64,000 nt of DNA from Pomacea canaliculata (GCF_003073045.1 NC_037596.1:11157950-11221949); one strand, 5' to 3'. Shown: positions 1 through 17,505, counted from the first letter of the stretch. The notes: generated from the letters alone by a model not told the origin. Translations and numbers: made by a program.

Positions 1-2
1 AC

Positions 3-32
3 CTGAAACGGAGGAGGTCCAGCAGATGCATC
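3..32 (-). CDS. Exon 2 of an inverted copy of the eight-Cys gene (partial, window edge)
   Basis: Read on the minus strand, bases 1-112 match the end of intron 1 plus exon 2 of the copies at 12.5 and 19.8 kb almost base for base. The acceptor AG is at 33-34 and the donor GT at 1-2, and the 30-nt exon encodes the end of the signal peptide (CICWTSSVS). The remaining exons would lie left of the window. Exon 1 should lie to the right, but a LINE begins at about 113 and I found no exon 1 before copy A, so this copy may be dead or have a very long intron 1. It is oriented head-to-head with copy A. Confidence 0.75.
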
Positions 33-112
33 CTGTAAAATACAAAATGTTAGTGGAGTAAACACAATGTGTTTCGTTAATTGTTCTAAGTTTTAATGTG
101 CATTTTTGCGAA

Positions 113-2265
113 TGGAAATAGCCTTGACTACAGAACTGACATGATCAGACATAGTTAGAAGATTGTCGACATAGAGGCCAAGGTTCCGTACGGAGCTGGA
201 GAGGGGGATTCTAGCTTGACCCACTTGGATGGAGTCTAGAGAGACTTTGCTAAGGCTAAGCTTGGAACCACATAGCATCGCCTCTGTCTTCTCATCATTA
301 AGCTTGAGTTTATTCCTCAGCATCCATGACTTGACCTCTAAGCAACAATCTTCTACAGCACAAACTGCCTCACGCACCGACTCACTGTCAGTACTAAATG
401 AAAAATAGTTCAGAGTTCAGTGTCATCTGCAAACATCTTACGGTTCACATTATGCTTCTCAATGAGAGGACCAAGCTGAGATGTGTAAATAGAAAATAGA
501 ACCGGGCACAAAACAGAGCCCTGCGGGACACCGCACAGCAATGGAACTGTCACTGAAGAAGCTTGATTGACCATCACCCTTTGTGTGCGGTCACTGAGGT
601 AGGAATGGAACCACTGCAAGGCGGAACCACCAATGCCCACCTCCATCTGGAGACGAGTTAGTAGAGTGGTGTGATCAATGACATCGAAGGCCGCACTCAG
701 ATCAAGGAGGACCACAAGAGTCACTTTCCCTTCATCCGCACTACACAGAAGATCGTTCATAAGACGCAGAAGGGCTGTCTCACAGCTGTGCTTGGGTCTA
801 TACGCCGACTGGAATTTATCCAACAAGCTGTAGCGGTCCAGGTGGAGTGTCAACTGCTGAGCAACGACACGCTCCACAAGTTTCGAAACAAAAGGCAAAT
901 TCGACACAGGTCTATAGTTTTTACACGAGCTCGGGTCCAAGTTGTGCTTCTTTAAGACAGGCTTGATCACAGCTGTTTTAAATTGTCTGGGTACAGTGGC
1001 AGAGAAAAGGCTAGCATTGACTATGCGAACTATTACAGGAAGCAGAATGTCAAGGTGCTGGAGAAGAACACGAGTGGGGATAGGATCATCCACAGACGTG
1101 GTTGGGCTACAACGCCGAACTAATTTCAGTAGTTCATCTTCTGTCACTGGTTGAAAGTTAGAGAGGGGCGTGCCACAAAACAAGTCACTGGTTTGCTCCA
1201 CAGTATCAACCGAGTCACTGAAGCTGTCCATTATGGTCTTTATCTTGTCTTCAAAGTAAGCACTTAATATACTGGCAGCGGTCTGGTCATCCATCTCTGG
1301 AAGAACAGGCTGAGTCACATCTTTACCCAGGAGACCATTCACAACTGCGAACATCTTGCGGGAATCAGAAACTGCAGAGCTTAGAATATTCATAACATAC
1401 CGCGACCTAGCTTTGACAATGATGGCTGAACACTGGCTCCTTGTGTATGGCGATAAATCTGACCATCCACCTCCAGTCTACTCTTGCGCCATTTGCGCTC
1501 CGCCTGACGCCTGACCTTCTTGGCTCGGCGTACCTCTGGAGTAAACCACGCGGTATCAGGACGCTCAGTAATGCACCTCTTTTTTCACAGGCGCAAACTT
1601 GTCAAGAAGAGCAGTCAGGGTGCTGTTGTACAGAGCCACAAGCTCATCCACATTGTCAGGAGAGGGGAGACCAGGAGAGCAGAACGCTGAAGTGCAGTAC
1701 GAAAAGAATCAGAGTCCATGCCCGCACATTTCTAGTGTACACAGTCTTTCTCGGTAAGCCAGGCCTTGACATGCTGGTAGTAAAACAACACAAGAAAATG
1801 ATCCGAAAGTTGCAAGTCTTCCACAACAATAGACCTAACAGTGTGATGGCCGGGTCTCGCAATAACCCAGTCCAAGGTGTGACCCTTACAGTGGGTAGAG
1901 GAGTTGACATGTTGAACAAGATCAAGGGAATCCAACAGCTGACAAAGTCTCTTCGTGTCAGGGTCAGATGGCACATCAAAATGAAGATTCACATCTCCAA
2001 GAATTAACAAGTATTTGTTGGCAGCAGCTAGGTTGGAGACCAGGGGAATAAACTCTTCACAGAACGCTGAATTAGTCACTTTGTTGTTTCTAGAGTAAGG
2101 AGGGTGATATAGAAGCAAGACATGAAACGTCAGTGAACCACGAGTGAGGGCAAAACTGAGTGACTCAAAAGTCATACAGCAAGTCTCTCGAGATGGTAAA
2201 TAAACTAGACTAACAACCAATTTTTTAAGCCCACACACAAGGGCAACAAACTCATACTATCTCTA
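113..2265 (-). mobile_element. Non-LTR retrotransposon (LINE, CR1/L2-like), decayed, truncated at its 3' end
   Basis: Three minus-strand reading blocks lie in LINE order. Block 1732-2238 is an APE-type endonuclease C-terminal half with GDVNLHF, the Asn/Thr-rich HTLDWVIA stretch and SDHF. Block 1400-1730 encodes the linker typical of these elements (LDKFAPVKKR, then a WFTPEVRRAKK-type basic segment). Block 410-1393 is a reverse transcriptase with NYRPVSNLPFVSKLVERVV, motif A LLDLSAAFDVIDH, motif B GVPQGSVLCPVLF and the catalytic FADD box. Block 93-377 is the thumb (LNDEKTEAMLCGS). Blocks are in different frames, so the copy has several frameshifts. It stops inside the thumb with no 3' UTR or tail and abuts intron 1 of the inverted eight-Cys copy. 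The clade assignment is from motif memory only. Confidence 0.85.
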
Positions 2266-3690
2266 TATTATAAACTATCTACACTAGAATCAGCCTATGA
2301 AAAATTCCCCCACTGCCGTGAGGGAAAAGATAAAGGCTAAAAGAGTAAACCCTTACAGAAAATCCTGATGCTATCACGACATCAGAGGGCGAAAACTGTC
2401 AACTATGAAAGTACAGGCCAGGGCTCATGGCCGATGTGTTCGTGACCAGACCTATTGCCGGCTGCGCTCCTCCAAGTGTATAATGCTCAATGTAAGGACC
2501 ATGGATACACGACGCAAACAAATACAAGATTGGTCGAGACCAAGATCAACAACGACGGTCACAAACTGTTGTCAAGTGGAGAGAACACCAGACATGAGAA
2601 CAGCATGGGGTTCTTCGTGCACGGGACTGTAACTGGAGCTGTCATCAGCTGTACACCCGTATACAGCAGGAGGATCTCAGCTAAGCCCCAGAAACATGCC
2701 GATACTAGAATCGCAACTCTCAGATGACCCACAACCCTCAATGTATACTTGACAACCAAAAGCGTCTTGTCTTGTGCCAGAAACATGTTACAAACAGCTC
2801 TGGAAAACACTAGATTGTTAGACAATCGTCCAGGAGACTGTTCAACACGCGGAGGTCATGTTACACGAATGACAGACTCGTCAGTGAGGAATGTTTTCAA
2901 AACCAACAAGGCGGATCCACCCACGGAAACTACGACCTCTCAAAATCCCGTCGCAGTCGACACGAACTGAAATAGGAACTGCGATCTTGTACTTAAAAAC
3001 TAGAATAACAATGGAATGGATAAGAGGACGCGGTGTAATTTATCGAAATTTCAGTAGACCGTTGCGCTCTAAACGTTCTTTGCATTCATTTCTCGGTGCG
3101 CATTGAACCTTTTCTTTCTCTCGTCTCTCTCCCCATACCCCAGACACAGCGGCACACACAAGCATACCATCCCCTCCCCCATTCCTCCTTCCCCCTAGAC
3201 AATAAGAATTTATCAAATAGATTTTGTGGCCATGAGAACAGTGAATAGCTAAGAGCGATTAATCTTAAGACTAAACCTACCGAAGAGATCATATATAACA
3301 CTAGGAACATTCCAGTCATCAGCAGCCAGAGCAAATGATTGTGTTTGCAGAGATTTTTTTTAATTAATTGTTATATTTACACGTTCTCATTTTTCAATGG
3401 TTACTATCCTACCCATTTGTAATTAAACCACACCAACGCAGCATAAGACCAGAATTATTTAATAAAATCATCTTCGTTTTAGACACTGCCATCGTCACCC
3501 TATTCAGGACTGAAAAGTAATATGTATGTAAGTTGTTTGCGTGTCTGCGTACTGTACTAAGTTTATGGATTTTCTTTGTTAAGTTCTCGTTCTTTCTCTG
3601 CTATGTATGCCGTGTGTGCGTGTGCTTGAGTGACGTGTTCGTTAGGGGGTGGGGTGAGTCTCTATTGTTCGCGGCGATATGAAGAAATGC
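2266..3690. other. Intergenic stretch without a recognised gene
   Basis: No splice-consistent coding structure was seen. Bases 2640-2790 share short blocks with 10380-10540 (for example a run around TTGACAACCA followed by a similar 3' context), so the 5' part of the LINE or another element may extend to about 2.8 kb. A roughly 150-base block at 3458-3600 is repeated, diverged, at 4970-5110. Bases 3110-3190 are pyrimidine-rich. Confidence 0.4.
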
Positions 3691-3699
3691 TTTGCTAGA

Positions 3700-3823
3700 A
3701 AAGACTGGGGATTGGACAGAGCAAACGACTGTTCTATCAATGACATTATATAAAGGGTTTTGTCTCTTCGTTCGTTACATTTGAAACCTTCATTACCCCC
3801 ACGGAATCAGCAGGTAACTGATC
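3700..3823 (+). promoter_or_regulatory. TATA promoter and 5' UTR of eight-Cys copy A
   Basis: A TATATAAA box lies at 3747-3754, about 70 bases before the start codon. Upstream, GACTGGGGATTGGACAG (around 3703-3719) contains an inverted CCAAT box and is conserved in the same place in copies B and C. The 5' UTR ends with a conserved CAGCAGGTAACTGATC-type segment just before ATG. Unlike B and C, only one promoter module is visible here. Confidence 0.65.
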
Positions 3824-7884
<4,061 letters not shown>

Positions 7885-8229
7885 AAGTCCAGCTAATTAA
7901 GCAACACTTGATTGTCTTGAGTTTGGTTGTGATTACTGTTATAGATTCTCGAATTAGACAACAAGAAAGCATTGAATGTACATGTCGCATAGCTTATTCA
8001 TACACAATTTAATTATGCATGCTCATGTACATGATGCGAATAATTTTTATCTCGCTGATGATTACAAACTGTGCATTAAATGTATCTTACGATCATGCAC
8101 TTACACACATACACACACATACTGACACAAAAACACCCACTAAGGCACACATTTTCTCTCTCACAAGACGCAGGTATACACAAAACACAAGCACAAAACA
8201 TAACATTATCGCCGCACGCCGCCGGACAC

Positions 8230-8830
8230 ACATCTCACCACTGGAGACCACAAAAATAACAGGTTACACATGTTAACCATCCCAAAATACACAAATTCAA
8301 CACAATTTTATTTCCAATATTCACTATAAAAGCGACAACATTTTTACGTCGATATAGCGACCGGTCAGTTATTTCTCACACATTAAAAGGAAATAAAACA
8401 TTAAAAGAGACTGTGTGTTCCTTCCCTCTTTTATGTATCAATATTAACAGTATATATCATTTATTGATTAATTCGCTATTTTTTAAATTCGGATTCTAAT
8501 TTAAGCTTTTCAATCAAATTTGTGTAATTAAGTGTTTATAAATAAACTGCTTTAGGGAAGCTTATGTAGCTAAGAAATGTCGAAAATAATTATATAAGAA
8601 TAGCCTATAAACTCCTGCAATTTTGTCATTCCCTTATTTGGAGTAAACTTTCTGTGTTGTATCGCAATGTCGCATTGTATTTTTCTCTTCGTGCATGTGG
8701 AATATTGAGTATAGCTAAATTAGTAAGAGAAGACTAGTAATGCAGACAGGGCTATCCATTCTAAAAGGAAGCTATAAATAAATTGTTGTTAAAATGAATC
8801 TGTTTATTTACACTTTACTACGTTAAATTT
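8230..8830. repeat. Array-unit 3' flank behind copy A
   Basis: About 350 bases downstream of the stop of copy A a block begins that is recognisably repeated behind copy B (16.87-17.39 kb), copy C (23.79-24.32 kb) and, decayed, at 25.43-25.83 kb. Shared landmarks are CAATATTCACTATAAA, the GGTCAGTTATTTCT segment, a GTATCAATATT run and a GGAAGCTT segment. It marks the 3' part of the duplicated unit. Confidence 0.7.
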
Positions 8831-9254
8831 GGTTAAGCGCGCTTCCACGATTTCCACACATGAACAAAAATGCAAAAAGCACATACATCAAACAAGCTAC
8901 AATTCCCTCACGATCATTTTCACACACACACACACACACTTATTCCCTAAATATACAGCCCTGTGTAATAGATATATCCCATTCTTTTATCACAAATCCC
9001 GCTTAACCTCTAAGGTTCACCTTTTGTGTAAAAACCTCTACATAACAGAATGCAAGAAAATAAGGACAGCATGACAGTGTACATATAAACATTTAATATT
9101 GAATGTCATTATATTGTTTACTATTAAGTTGAAACCTTAAACATAACTGAAATGTTGATCTTGTACAGCCCACTCACTGTTAACATGCATGTAACCAGCA
9201 GTATGTGATGTTGGTATGGGCAGAGGGCCTCTTAAAAACTGAATTATTATTATT

Positions 9255-9400
9255 ATTACACCCACCCACACACCCATCACCCCCACACACACACACCACC
9301 TACACACACCTACCACCCCATCTCGTCCCCCTCCAACACACACACACCAAACACACCCCCCAACCCACACCACCACATGTACCACCCCACCATCCCCTCA
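9255..9400. repeat. CA/CCCA-rich low-complexity tract
   Basis: Simple CACACA and CACCC repeats with no coding signal. The open frames over it are compositional artefacts. Confidence 0.9.
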
Positions 9401-10214
9401 CACTTCAATACAACAGTGGACTAGTCTATTTTATGTTAAATATCAAGAGGGTAACCCCAGTCAACAAAGGCAGCAAATAAATGCCTACTTGAACAGATTC
9501 CTGTGTCTCAGTATAACTAGTTCCTGCCACTCAGTTTGATAGCCTAGCAACATGAACTTTCCTGAGTAGAGTTCGTGTTGCCATGTGAAAAAATGCAGCG
9601 CACAACAGGAAGCCATGACAATATTGAAGTCCACTTACTTGCATGAATTCCACAAACACTGCTCTGTACTCTACAATATTTCCCATTTTTGTTATAGATA
9701 AAAGGCCTCGACACTAGAAATGTGAAGAAAATGTATAAATGAAATAAAATACTAGACTTGTTGACATTTGGTTTTGCAAGCTGTGACTTTAACATTGCAC
9801 ATCATCTCTAGTTCGTTGATCTCCTCGTCTGCGCAGACCTTCTCAATTGTCCATCGAATCATACTTTATGGTCTTCCACATTTGTAATTTGTCTACCTAA
9901 TCACCACGATGTGCACCTGTATAATTAAAAAAAAGATTATTAATTAATTTTCAATAAAAAAATATTTTGTCTAACGGTTGCTAAAAGTTTCCCGAAAAAT
10001 AATATTCTATAAGCCTCCACAGAACACGCTTCATTGCTTGTCAGCTAGTACTGTCTTGTTACTGCAAGCTTTCTACAGAACTTTGTCGAGAAGTTCTTTT
10101 ACCTTTAACCTGGCTTGTAGATATAAGTCTTCTTCACAAAACCTCATCTCAGGACGTATTCTAGGAAAAGTTCATTTTCTTGGAGGTAGGGGCAGTAGAG
10201 GGAAATGAAGTGTT

Positions 10215-10560
10215 CTACATCCAGTCTCTAGTAAATAAACTAGACTAGCAACGGATTGTGAGCGTTAGCCCACACACAATGACAACAAACTCATACATAG
10301 ATGTCCTCATTACCTACATACGCCGGACTTACGAAAAATAACCATGGAGCTCCCTTTCTTCACCCAACACCCCTTCAGTAGCTGGTAAATGACCTGCACC
10401 CAGAGACCTGCTGTTAGAGGAATAAGGAGCCACAAGTAGCAACTCGTCGAGATTCTTCTAACCATGGATACATGTACCTCCAATGTCGACTTGACAACCA
10501 GTAGCATGGTGTGTAAAAAGATTACAAGCAGCTATTTGACTGCAAGAGAAACGTTTTCTA
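10215..10560 (-). mobile_element. Fragment of the same LINE family as at 0.1-2.3 kb
   Basis: On the minus strand, 10225-10300 matches the endonuclease-proximal part of the first LINE at 2195-2255: a shared GTAAATAAACTAGACTA run, then GCCCACACACAA and AACAAACTCATAC in register. Further right, 10380-10540 resembles 2640-2790. Only this 5'-side portion is present; no reverse transcriptase follows. Confidence 0.55.
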
Positions 10561-10879
10561 CATTCATACAATCTTGCGAAGGTCACAGCACAAAGAGCAG
10601 AGTCTTCAATAGGGAGTTGTTACAAAACAGACGAGGGCTGTGACGCACTGATAATAAAATGTTATTTAATCATTCCATTTCTGCTGACAGGCAGCAAGAG
10701 GTATTTGTCAATGGCACTTTTTCTGACATAACACAAGCTGGTGCGACGATAGTTTCTTAGAAAATGAGAGTAAGGCTAAAGAAATTGTCTTTGATTAGGG
10801 TTAGGGTCTAAACTTAAAAAAACTTCAAGCTTTGGCAGAATCACATAAAAGGTAAAAGTCGTCCCCTAGCCTGAGAATG

Positions 10880-11410
10880 TCGATGGAGAGGGAGATGTTA
10901 GAGACCTGACTTTTCTAGTGTCCAGCTTTTTCCTCTCGTCGTATGCCTCCATCAGGATATCCAAAATCTGTTTCGGCGTATCTATTATGTCATGAGGGAA
11001 CATCAGAACTCGCCATCTGGCAGGCCCCTACATTGCGTTCAGAATATAACCACACGCCTCATTCTGAAGCATCGGGTTTATGGCGGGAGCTAACATGATC
11101 TCTCTTTCAAACTCGTCCACACACTGAGTTGGTCCTCCGGCAAACTTCTGAAGGCGGAATAGATGACATGTTCATGTGGTGGGGTTGTGGTGTGACGACA
11201 GCAAGCATCCAACACGCGAACAAAAGAAGTAACAGTCGAGACCCTTTAATACACGGGCTTGTACAATATTGCATCGTCAGGGGCGCTAACAGACAGGGCT
11301 GACTCTTCTGTCACCTGTCTTTGCTCTCTTTCTCCTCCGCCGACGTCTGTTCCGTCGTTTCATCTCAATTTTACCCTCGTATACCTCTCGGAAGGCTAAA
11401 CTTTCCACGA
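10880..11410 (-). mobile_element. LTR-retrotransposon fossil: gag-like fragment with adjoining LTR-like sequence
   Basis: The minus strand at 10900-11160 translates to a gag-like stretch (for example PKQILDILMEAYDER) of the kind found in Ty3/Gypsy-type elements. To its right, 11200-11410 has LTR-like organisation on the same strand: a TATA-like segment near 11380 and an AATAAA-like segment near 11244. The copy is a short broken fossil with no protease, polymerase or integrase in the window. Family assignment is tentative. Confidence 0.45.
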
Positions 11411-12135
11411 TGTTCCTATACAGCCGGAGCAATTAGGAGTTTTAACCCCAGTCAATCACTGCCGAGTATCCTCTCAGGTCCCACCAACAACTAACAATCA
11501 ACCACCAGCCCTGCCAAAAGTAAGAACAAACGCCGACCTACCAACCCTCTACACATGTAAGCATGAGTGCATCATAAAAAGCTCGAACATCCATTACCTT
11601 TAACCATCCTTTACAGTATTTGGTGATTACAATGGCTTGATTAATTTTATGAGTTTTTATTTTCCAAATGGGCTGAAATACAACATTTCTTCCTGTGGGT
11701 GGGAGATCTCTTGCCTCACATTCTGTCATAATCCTGTGCATTTGGGGGAATTCGTTTAATAGTTAATAGTCACCAGGCTATCAAGGTTGAGAGAAAATGT
11801 AATACCAAGAACCGTTAATGTCTCAGGATTCCAATGGATTTTTAAGTAAGTCATATAGATTGTCAAACACCCTCGATTATTATCAATCTATATTGCAGCA
11901 GTTTTATAAAAATTAATATCTAGACCTGAAGAAAGTGCAAACTGTTCTAATTTATAGAATGTTTTGTTTCCAACAGCTATTCCTTTAATATCCAATAATA
12001 ACAAAAACAATTTTGATTTATATAACACTTTACACCACAATCGAAGGCAGGCTCAAAGTAACAAATAATAATACTAATATTAATGATATTAATAATAATA
12101 ATAACACAGACATTAGTAATGAACGTTGATCTAAA
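11411..12135. other. Intergenic stretch without a recognised gene
   Basis: AT-rich sequence before the copy B promoter, including short AAT/ATT repeats at 12065-12110. I see no conserved coding potential. Confidence 0.5.
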
Positions 12136-12496
12136 AGTTTTGGCCACCTCAGCTCTAGTGTACCAGCCCGTAGCACAAGAAGTGTTTTGCTTTAAAAGGG
12201 ATTGAAAAGCGCAAGCAACTGTTCTCTCAGGGACATTAGCTCCGATATAAAAAGGTTTTTTTTTCGCCTCGTCCTTTACTTTCACAACCGTCTTTACCAT
12301 CAGGTTACCATGTGCACCGTGTTGGCCACCCTGCTCTAGAGTGTACCAGCCCGTAGAGCAGGAAGTGGTGTGCGGTAGAAGACTGAGGATTGGACAGCAC
12401 GTGACAATAGGTCTGATATAAAACTGTTTTTTTTTCTCGTCGCTCACTTTCGACACTTTCCTTACCACCCACAGAATCTGCAGGTAAATCGTCATC
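12136..12496 (+). promoter_or_regulatory. Tandemly doubled promoter of copy B
   Basis: Two homologous modules occur, with TATAAAA boxes at 12246-12252 and 12417-12423, 171 bases apart. Each module contains a GTGTACCAGCCCGTAG segment, an inverted CCAAT region (GGGATTG or GGATTGG), the TATA box, a T-run and a CTCGTC...CTTTC 5' UTR segment. Only the second is followed directly by the start codon. The same doubling is found in copy C (172 bases apart). Confidence 0.7.
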
Positions 12497-15400
12497 ATGA
12501 TCGGCTCAAGCAAGCTAACGACCTACGTCCTGGCGTCACTACTAATAGGTATGTAAATTAATTTTAACACACACACAAAAAAAAAAAATCTGTACAAAAG
12601 CTTTACAATTATACATGTATGCACAAAATCTTTGTTTCTTTGTTCTAATTTTCCTAGATATTTCATTACACTATCACCAAGTTTTTAGAGAGAGTTTATT
12701 GCGATATCCTATACTAAGTCACGGTCTTGTTTAATAACAAAATTCGTGAAAGTAATAAAGAAATTGTTCGGTTAGGTATTAGTATCACGCTGCTCATAGG
12801 CGAGTGTAAGCATTTCTTTACAATTACATATTTCTTTGAGTGAATGAGACAGCACAAATGTTTAAGTGTTCTAAGTGGGTTATCTTTACTTGAATGAAAA
12901 ACAAATTATTCAGAATCAGACCTTTGTCTATTTACCTTTCTATTTAAATCTCGAACAAAAGCCGCTGTGGAATACAGAACACATGATAAAGACAGACAGA
13001 GAGAAGCCATTTAATCCCGTAGATGAACAATGCGTTAAGTTTTGAATGAAGCCAAGGTCGGAGAAAGTTAACACATTTTTGGGGATGGTATCCTGATACA
13101 TCAAGTAGCTTTTAAAGTTGGCAGAGCTGTCAAAGCACCTGATTAATAAGAGTAAAACGAATCGCAAATTTAAATAATGTTAGACTTCGTTGAAAATTAA
13201 AGGTCGTATTAGCTTACGTCCCACATATTGCTACCCTACAAGAAAAGAAAAGATCATTGTTGATAGTAAGCTAGCGCAAGTAGACTTGCCCAGTCCTGTC
13301 AAGAAGCCAGGAGACGAGAAAGTCATGAGCTATGCGAGCTCTTCTTTGTCTCCGTCCAGATAAAGCTATTGTGTTACATTCAGAGTCGTTCTCATCGAGA
13401 AGATTCCTGATGTACAGTTCTCATTAACTTTAGGACTCACAGTTTTATTAAAGACCTATTGTTACAAGTTCAAACATAGGAAAGGCTTATTAAATGGTAG
13501 TGAGAATGTGGGGTTTTTGTTGGAAGGAAGTTGTGAAAGTGTTCTAGGTGTTACAGAGGGGTACTGAATACTGAATAGTGCGCATGCGCGTGTTTAAGGC
13601 TTGATGTCTGCTAGTCATGCAAAGGAATTATGACCAAAGCAAGTTCTGAGTGAAAGGACGTGTGCTGTAACCGTCATTGACAGTTTAAACAACGCAGGGA
13701 ATAGGAGGTGTGATATTGGAGGGACCGGGCGAGCTTAAGCAAAGCGAGCGGGTGGCACCAGCGAGCAACGGTACCCGTGTAGCCAATCGAAACAGCAGTA
13801 AACACAGTACGCCCTCCATAGAGGTAGAAGATCAGGAAGTAATAGGTTTAAACCAAGACCTGTGTGTTGGCCGGGTAAGACAGGTGACATAACAAGGTGG
13901 TGAAGACGACGTGGCATGCTCAAACAGGATCAACAATGGAAGATTAAAAGCTGTGATGTCACCATTCTGTACATTTCTTTCACATTATTTTTGAAGTCTC
14001 TTTTCATTTGCAAAAATTCACATTAAAACTTAGGACAATTAACGAAACTCATTGTGTTCACTCCACTAACATTTTGTATTTTACAGGATGCATCTGCTGG
14101 ACCTCCTCCGTTTCAGGTGACCACATAATGTCTTTATCGTAATTACATGTCTCTGTAAGGACTTATCAAAAACAAATATATAAATGCAATAACTTTATTA
14201 TTTACTCTTACTTTACATTCTGTCGGCATTAGCTACGTGTAACCATTGTAACAGTCAAAGGCGACTGTAAACTATAAAAACCTGAAGGCAAGTGTAAAAA
14301 CTACATTGATTTCTCTAATTTAGAGTGTAAATAATTCATATTTTAATTCCCCGTAAGAAATAGATAATATTTAGTTGATGACTGATTAAAAATTATATAT
14401 TTTTGTTATGCTAGATAGGAGTATATTTTGTCATTAATCACTTTCGTTCTTCTCATCCACATACTTTGTGTTTTTCTCTTACCTCGCTTACCTTAATAAA
14501 CAGGTCAAGAATGTAATGCCACAGAAGTGTCTGCTATTGAGACATGTATATCACCTTACAAAGCTGGGTTGTCATCCTTCGGCACAGGAGGAACCTGCAA
14601 TCGCAACCTCATTACACAAGATGTGTGCAAGTAGGTAACTGGCAAAGTATGCACACAGTTTGATAACTTGAGCGTTAATGTGTGTTTGTGCACTTATGTT
14701 TATGTCCTGTCTATATTTATCATTGGGATATTCTTGCATTTCTTCCATTGTATAAAAACATGGTTGTTTGTCGTTTATTCCCCTACACAGACGTATACTC
14801 ATGTTGCAAGCTGATTTATTCTTGTTGTGTATGCAGCTCCTATGGGAACATCGTTACGTGTGTGAACAGAGCCAGTCTGTCCACAACAACATGCAGACCC
14901 TACATGATTCCCCAGATGGATGCTAAGCTAGGTGCACTTGAAGTGTTTTACGTAAATTTTTAAAATTAAATACAAATGTTGTGCGTAGTTTAAGTTTGAG
15001 TCCTTTGTTTAGTCTTTATTTAAATATTATATTTTTAGAAGAAAATGTCTCTTCTGCGTTATAGAATTGGTTAATCCTAACATGATATAAAGCAAGTTTA
15101 AGTTTCATTAATTGAAATTAAATGTTTATACAAATCTTTAGGAGATGGGACACGCGTTCTCCTAGTGGCTAGCGCGAAAATCACATCATATACACTTTTA
15201 TTAATTTAGTTAATCGATGAATAAATCAAAAATTGTTTTCTTTGTAAATTTATTAAATTATTCTTGAAATTAACATTATTAGAATTATTATTGAATATAT
15301 TATTATTTTTTGATAATGGTATGAAATAATGGAATGTTTTCTTATGGTGCTTGTTAGTAAATATAAAAATAAACATAAATATAAGTATAAATATAACAGT

Positions 15401-16338
15401 TTTTGAGGAGCTAAATTATCTCTATTTCTTTTCTGCCAGGCATTTCATGTAAGGTGAGCGACTTTATTGAGACCTGTACAAGTGCTCCAAAACTCAACAC
15501 AGGTGTGGATAATGAGCCCTGATTTCTTCTTATCTTTAGGAGAGTTAAAAGACATGAGCAGAGTGTCGTAAAGTGCCACACAAATTCTATTTTTCACATT
15601 TGTTTTCATGTTGAGCTGCTGCGATTGTTGGGGTGGGCTTCCTTGTACATATATACACAGTTAGAGACGTTCTTAGATGTTTTCTTAATCCTAATCTCTG
15701 CTGAAAATTTAGCCAGGACCCATAATGTCATCATCGTCCAGGTTTAGGCTCAGAGTTCTAGACAGGAGGTAAGGAACTCTATAATCACTAGAAAAGGGAT
15801 TATCACTCTAAGACTATTTTAGAATTGGGGGCGGGGAACGTTTCATCTGTTGCGTCTATCCACTTATTTCTTTGAGAGTTACTTAATAATGTTGATAGCT
15901 TTACAGAATGCTGTTGAATGATGGAAAGATAATTCAGCTTTTAGGTTCCTATCTGCACGTCCGTTTGGGTGATTGTGTTTATAAATGAGAACGTAAATTA
16001 AAGTTAATTTTTTGCTCTTTTGTCTTTGCGTCTTGTTTCTTCATATTCTTTTTCTTCCTTCCTTCACTTTCCCATCTTTATAGATCACACGTGTTGACCC
16101 TTAATTCTCTGCCCTGTTACTTTCTCCTACTAAAGGCCCCCATGTTTGATGAACCAAAAAAATTTGTTGTGTTATTCCCCTTTCTGTTAAAAGTTTCTTA
16201 CTTGTATATTTACCTTTCTCTGTATCAGGTTCAGGTGCTGCAAGCTTCCTCAGAAGCACTGGTGCTAGCGCGATATTGGTCGCCATGGCAACCCACGTGA
16301 TTCTAGCCGTCTTCGCCTTGCCTGTGAGGAATTCTTAG
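12497..16338 (+). CDS. Eight-Cys secreted, probably GPI-anchored protein, copy B
   Basis: Six exons: 12497-12548, 14087-14116, 14504-14630, 14837-14931, 15440-15502 and 16229-16338, giving 158 residues. Every junction has GT/AG and the phases match copies A and C. The signal peptide is MIGSSKLTTYVLASLLIG plus exon 2 (CICWTSSVS). The eight mature Cys keep the family spacing, with x16 between Cys2 and Cys3. Exon 6 encodes GSGAASFLRSTG, then a hydrophobic tail ending PVRNS. Compared with copy A the signal peptide is three residues longer and exon 3 one codon longer. The reading frame is intact and no defect was seen. Function is not recognised; a GPI-anchored cell-surface role is inferred from the two hydrophobic ends. 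Confidence 0.88.
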
Positions 16339-17490
16339 AAGTCCAGCTAATTGAGAGCACTTGATTTTCCAGAGTTTGGTTGTGATTACAGCATTACTGT
16401 AGCTTTCTTTTCCTCTCTTAGAATGTTTGCAGATCGAACTGTCTGTCCGCAGACCTCTTGCTATAGGTTCACTAATTAGTTAACAGGAATGCGTTAAATT
16501 TTAAAGGTCGCAGAGTTTATTCGTAGATAATTTAATTATATATGTCATTTATTTGATGGGAATAATTTTGATCTCACTGCTGATTAACTGTACCAGTTTT
16601 ACTTTCTCAAATACTTCTAAATGTTTTATACTTTCAAATTGTCATTTGTGGGGGCAACTATGTAAGTTACGCTCTCCTCTCTTCATAACATATGTTACAG
16701 GCATTTTGTCAAGGATCTGTATGTAATTACAGCCTTAACTATGATTAGAAAGGCAAATTTATGATAAAATGACATCGAGACCATTCTGACAAAGCAAGCA
16801 AATTTACTAAAACTAGGGTTACAAACTGTACACAGGTACAAACATTAACATTGCATGAAATGTATCTTACGATCATGAACTCCTACACACACACACATTT
16901 CGTCTCCATCCCCCTAAAACAACAGGTCAGCCCTGTTAGCCACAGGGATATTTTTCAATATTCACTATAAATGCGACGACATATTTTACTGGGATATTAA
17001 GGCTGGTCAGTTATTTCTTAACATCAAAAGAAGAAGAAAAAAACTCAATTAGTGTGCTTGCTCTCATTTGTATCTATATTTACAGTGTATCATTAATTGA
17101 TGCTTTTTGCTATTTTTTATTCAAATCCTAATTTTAGCTTTTCAAATATTGTATTAGTTGTCTATAAATAAACATCTTTAGGAAGCTTGTAGTAAGAAAT
17201 GGCATATAAACACTGTAAGTTTCATTCTATTTGGAGTAACTTTTCTGTGCTGTGAGTCGTATCTTGTTTGTCCATGTGGAATGTTGTGTACAGTGTAGAC
17301 AAGGTGTAGTAATGCAGACAGGGCTTTGCAAGTGTAAAAGAAAGCTACACACAGATTTAAAAAAAAAAAAACCTGTTTATTTACCCCGCTCTTGTTAAAG
17401 TTGGGTTTCACGCGCTTTCACGACTTCCAGAAATGAACAAAAATAGAGAAAGATCATACACTAAACAGGCTACAAATTCTCTTGGGATCA

Positions 17491-17505
17491 TTGTCTCTGT
17501 CTCTG

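Noticed and set aside
9137-9480. Gly/Val- or Pro/His-rich open frames
   Set aside because: They come from CA/CCCA low-complexity sequence.
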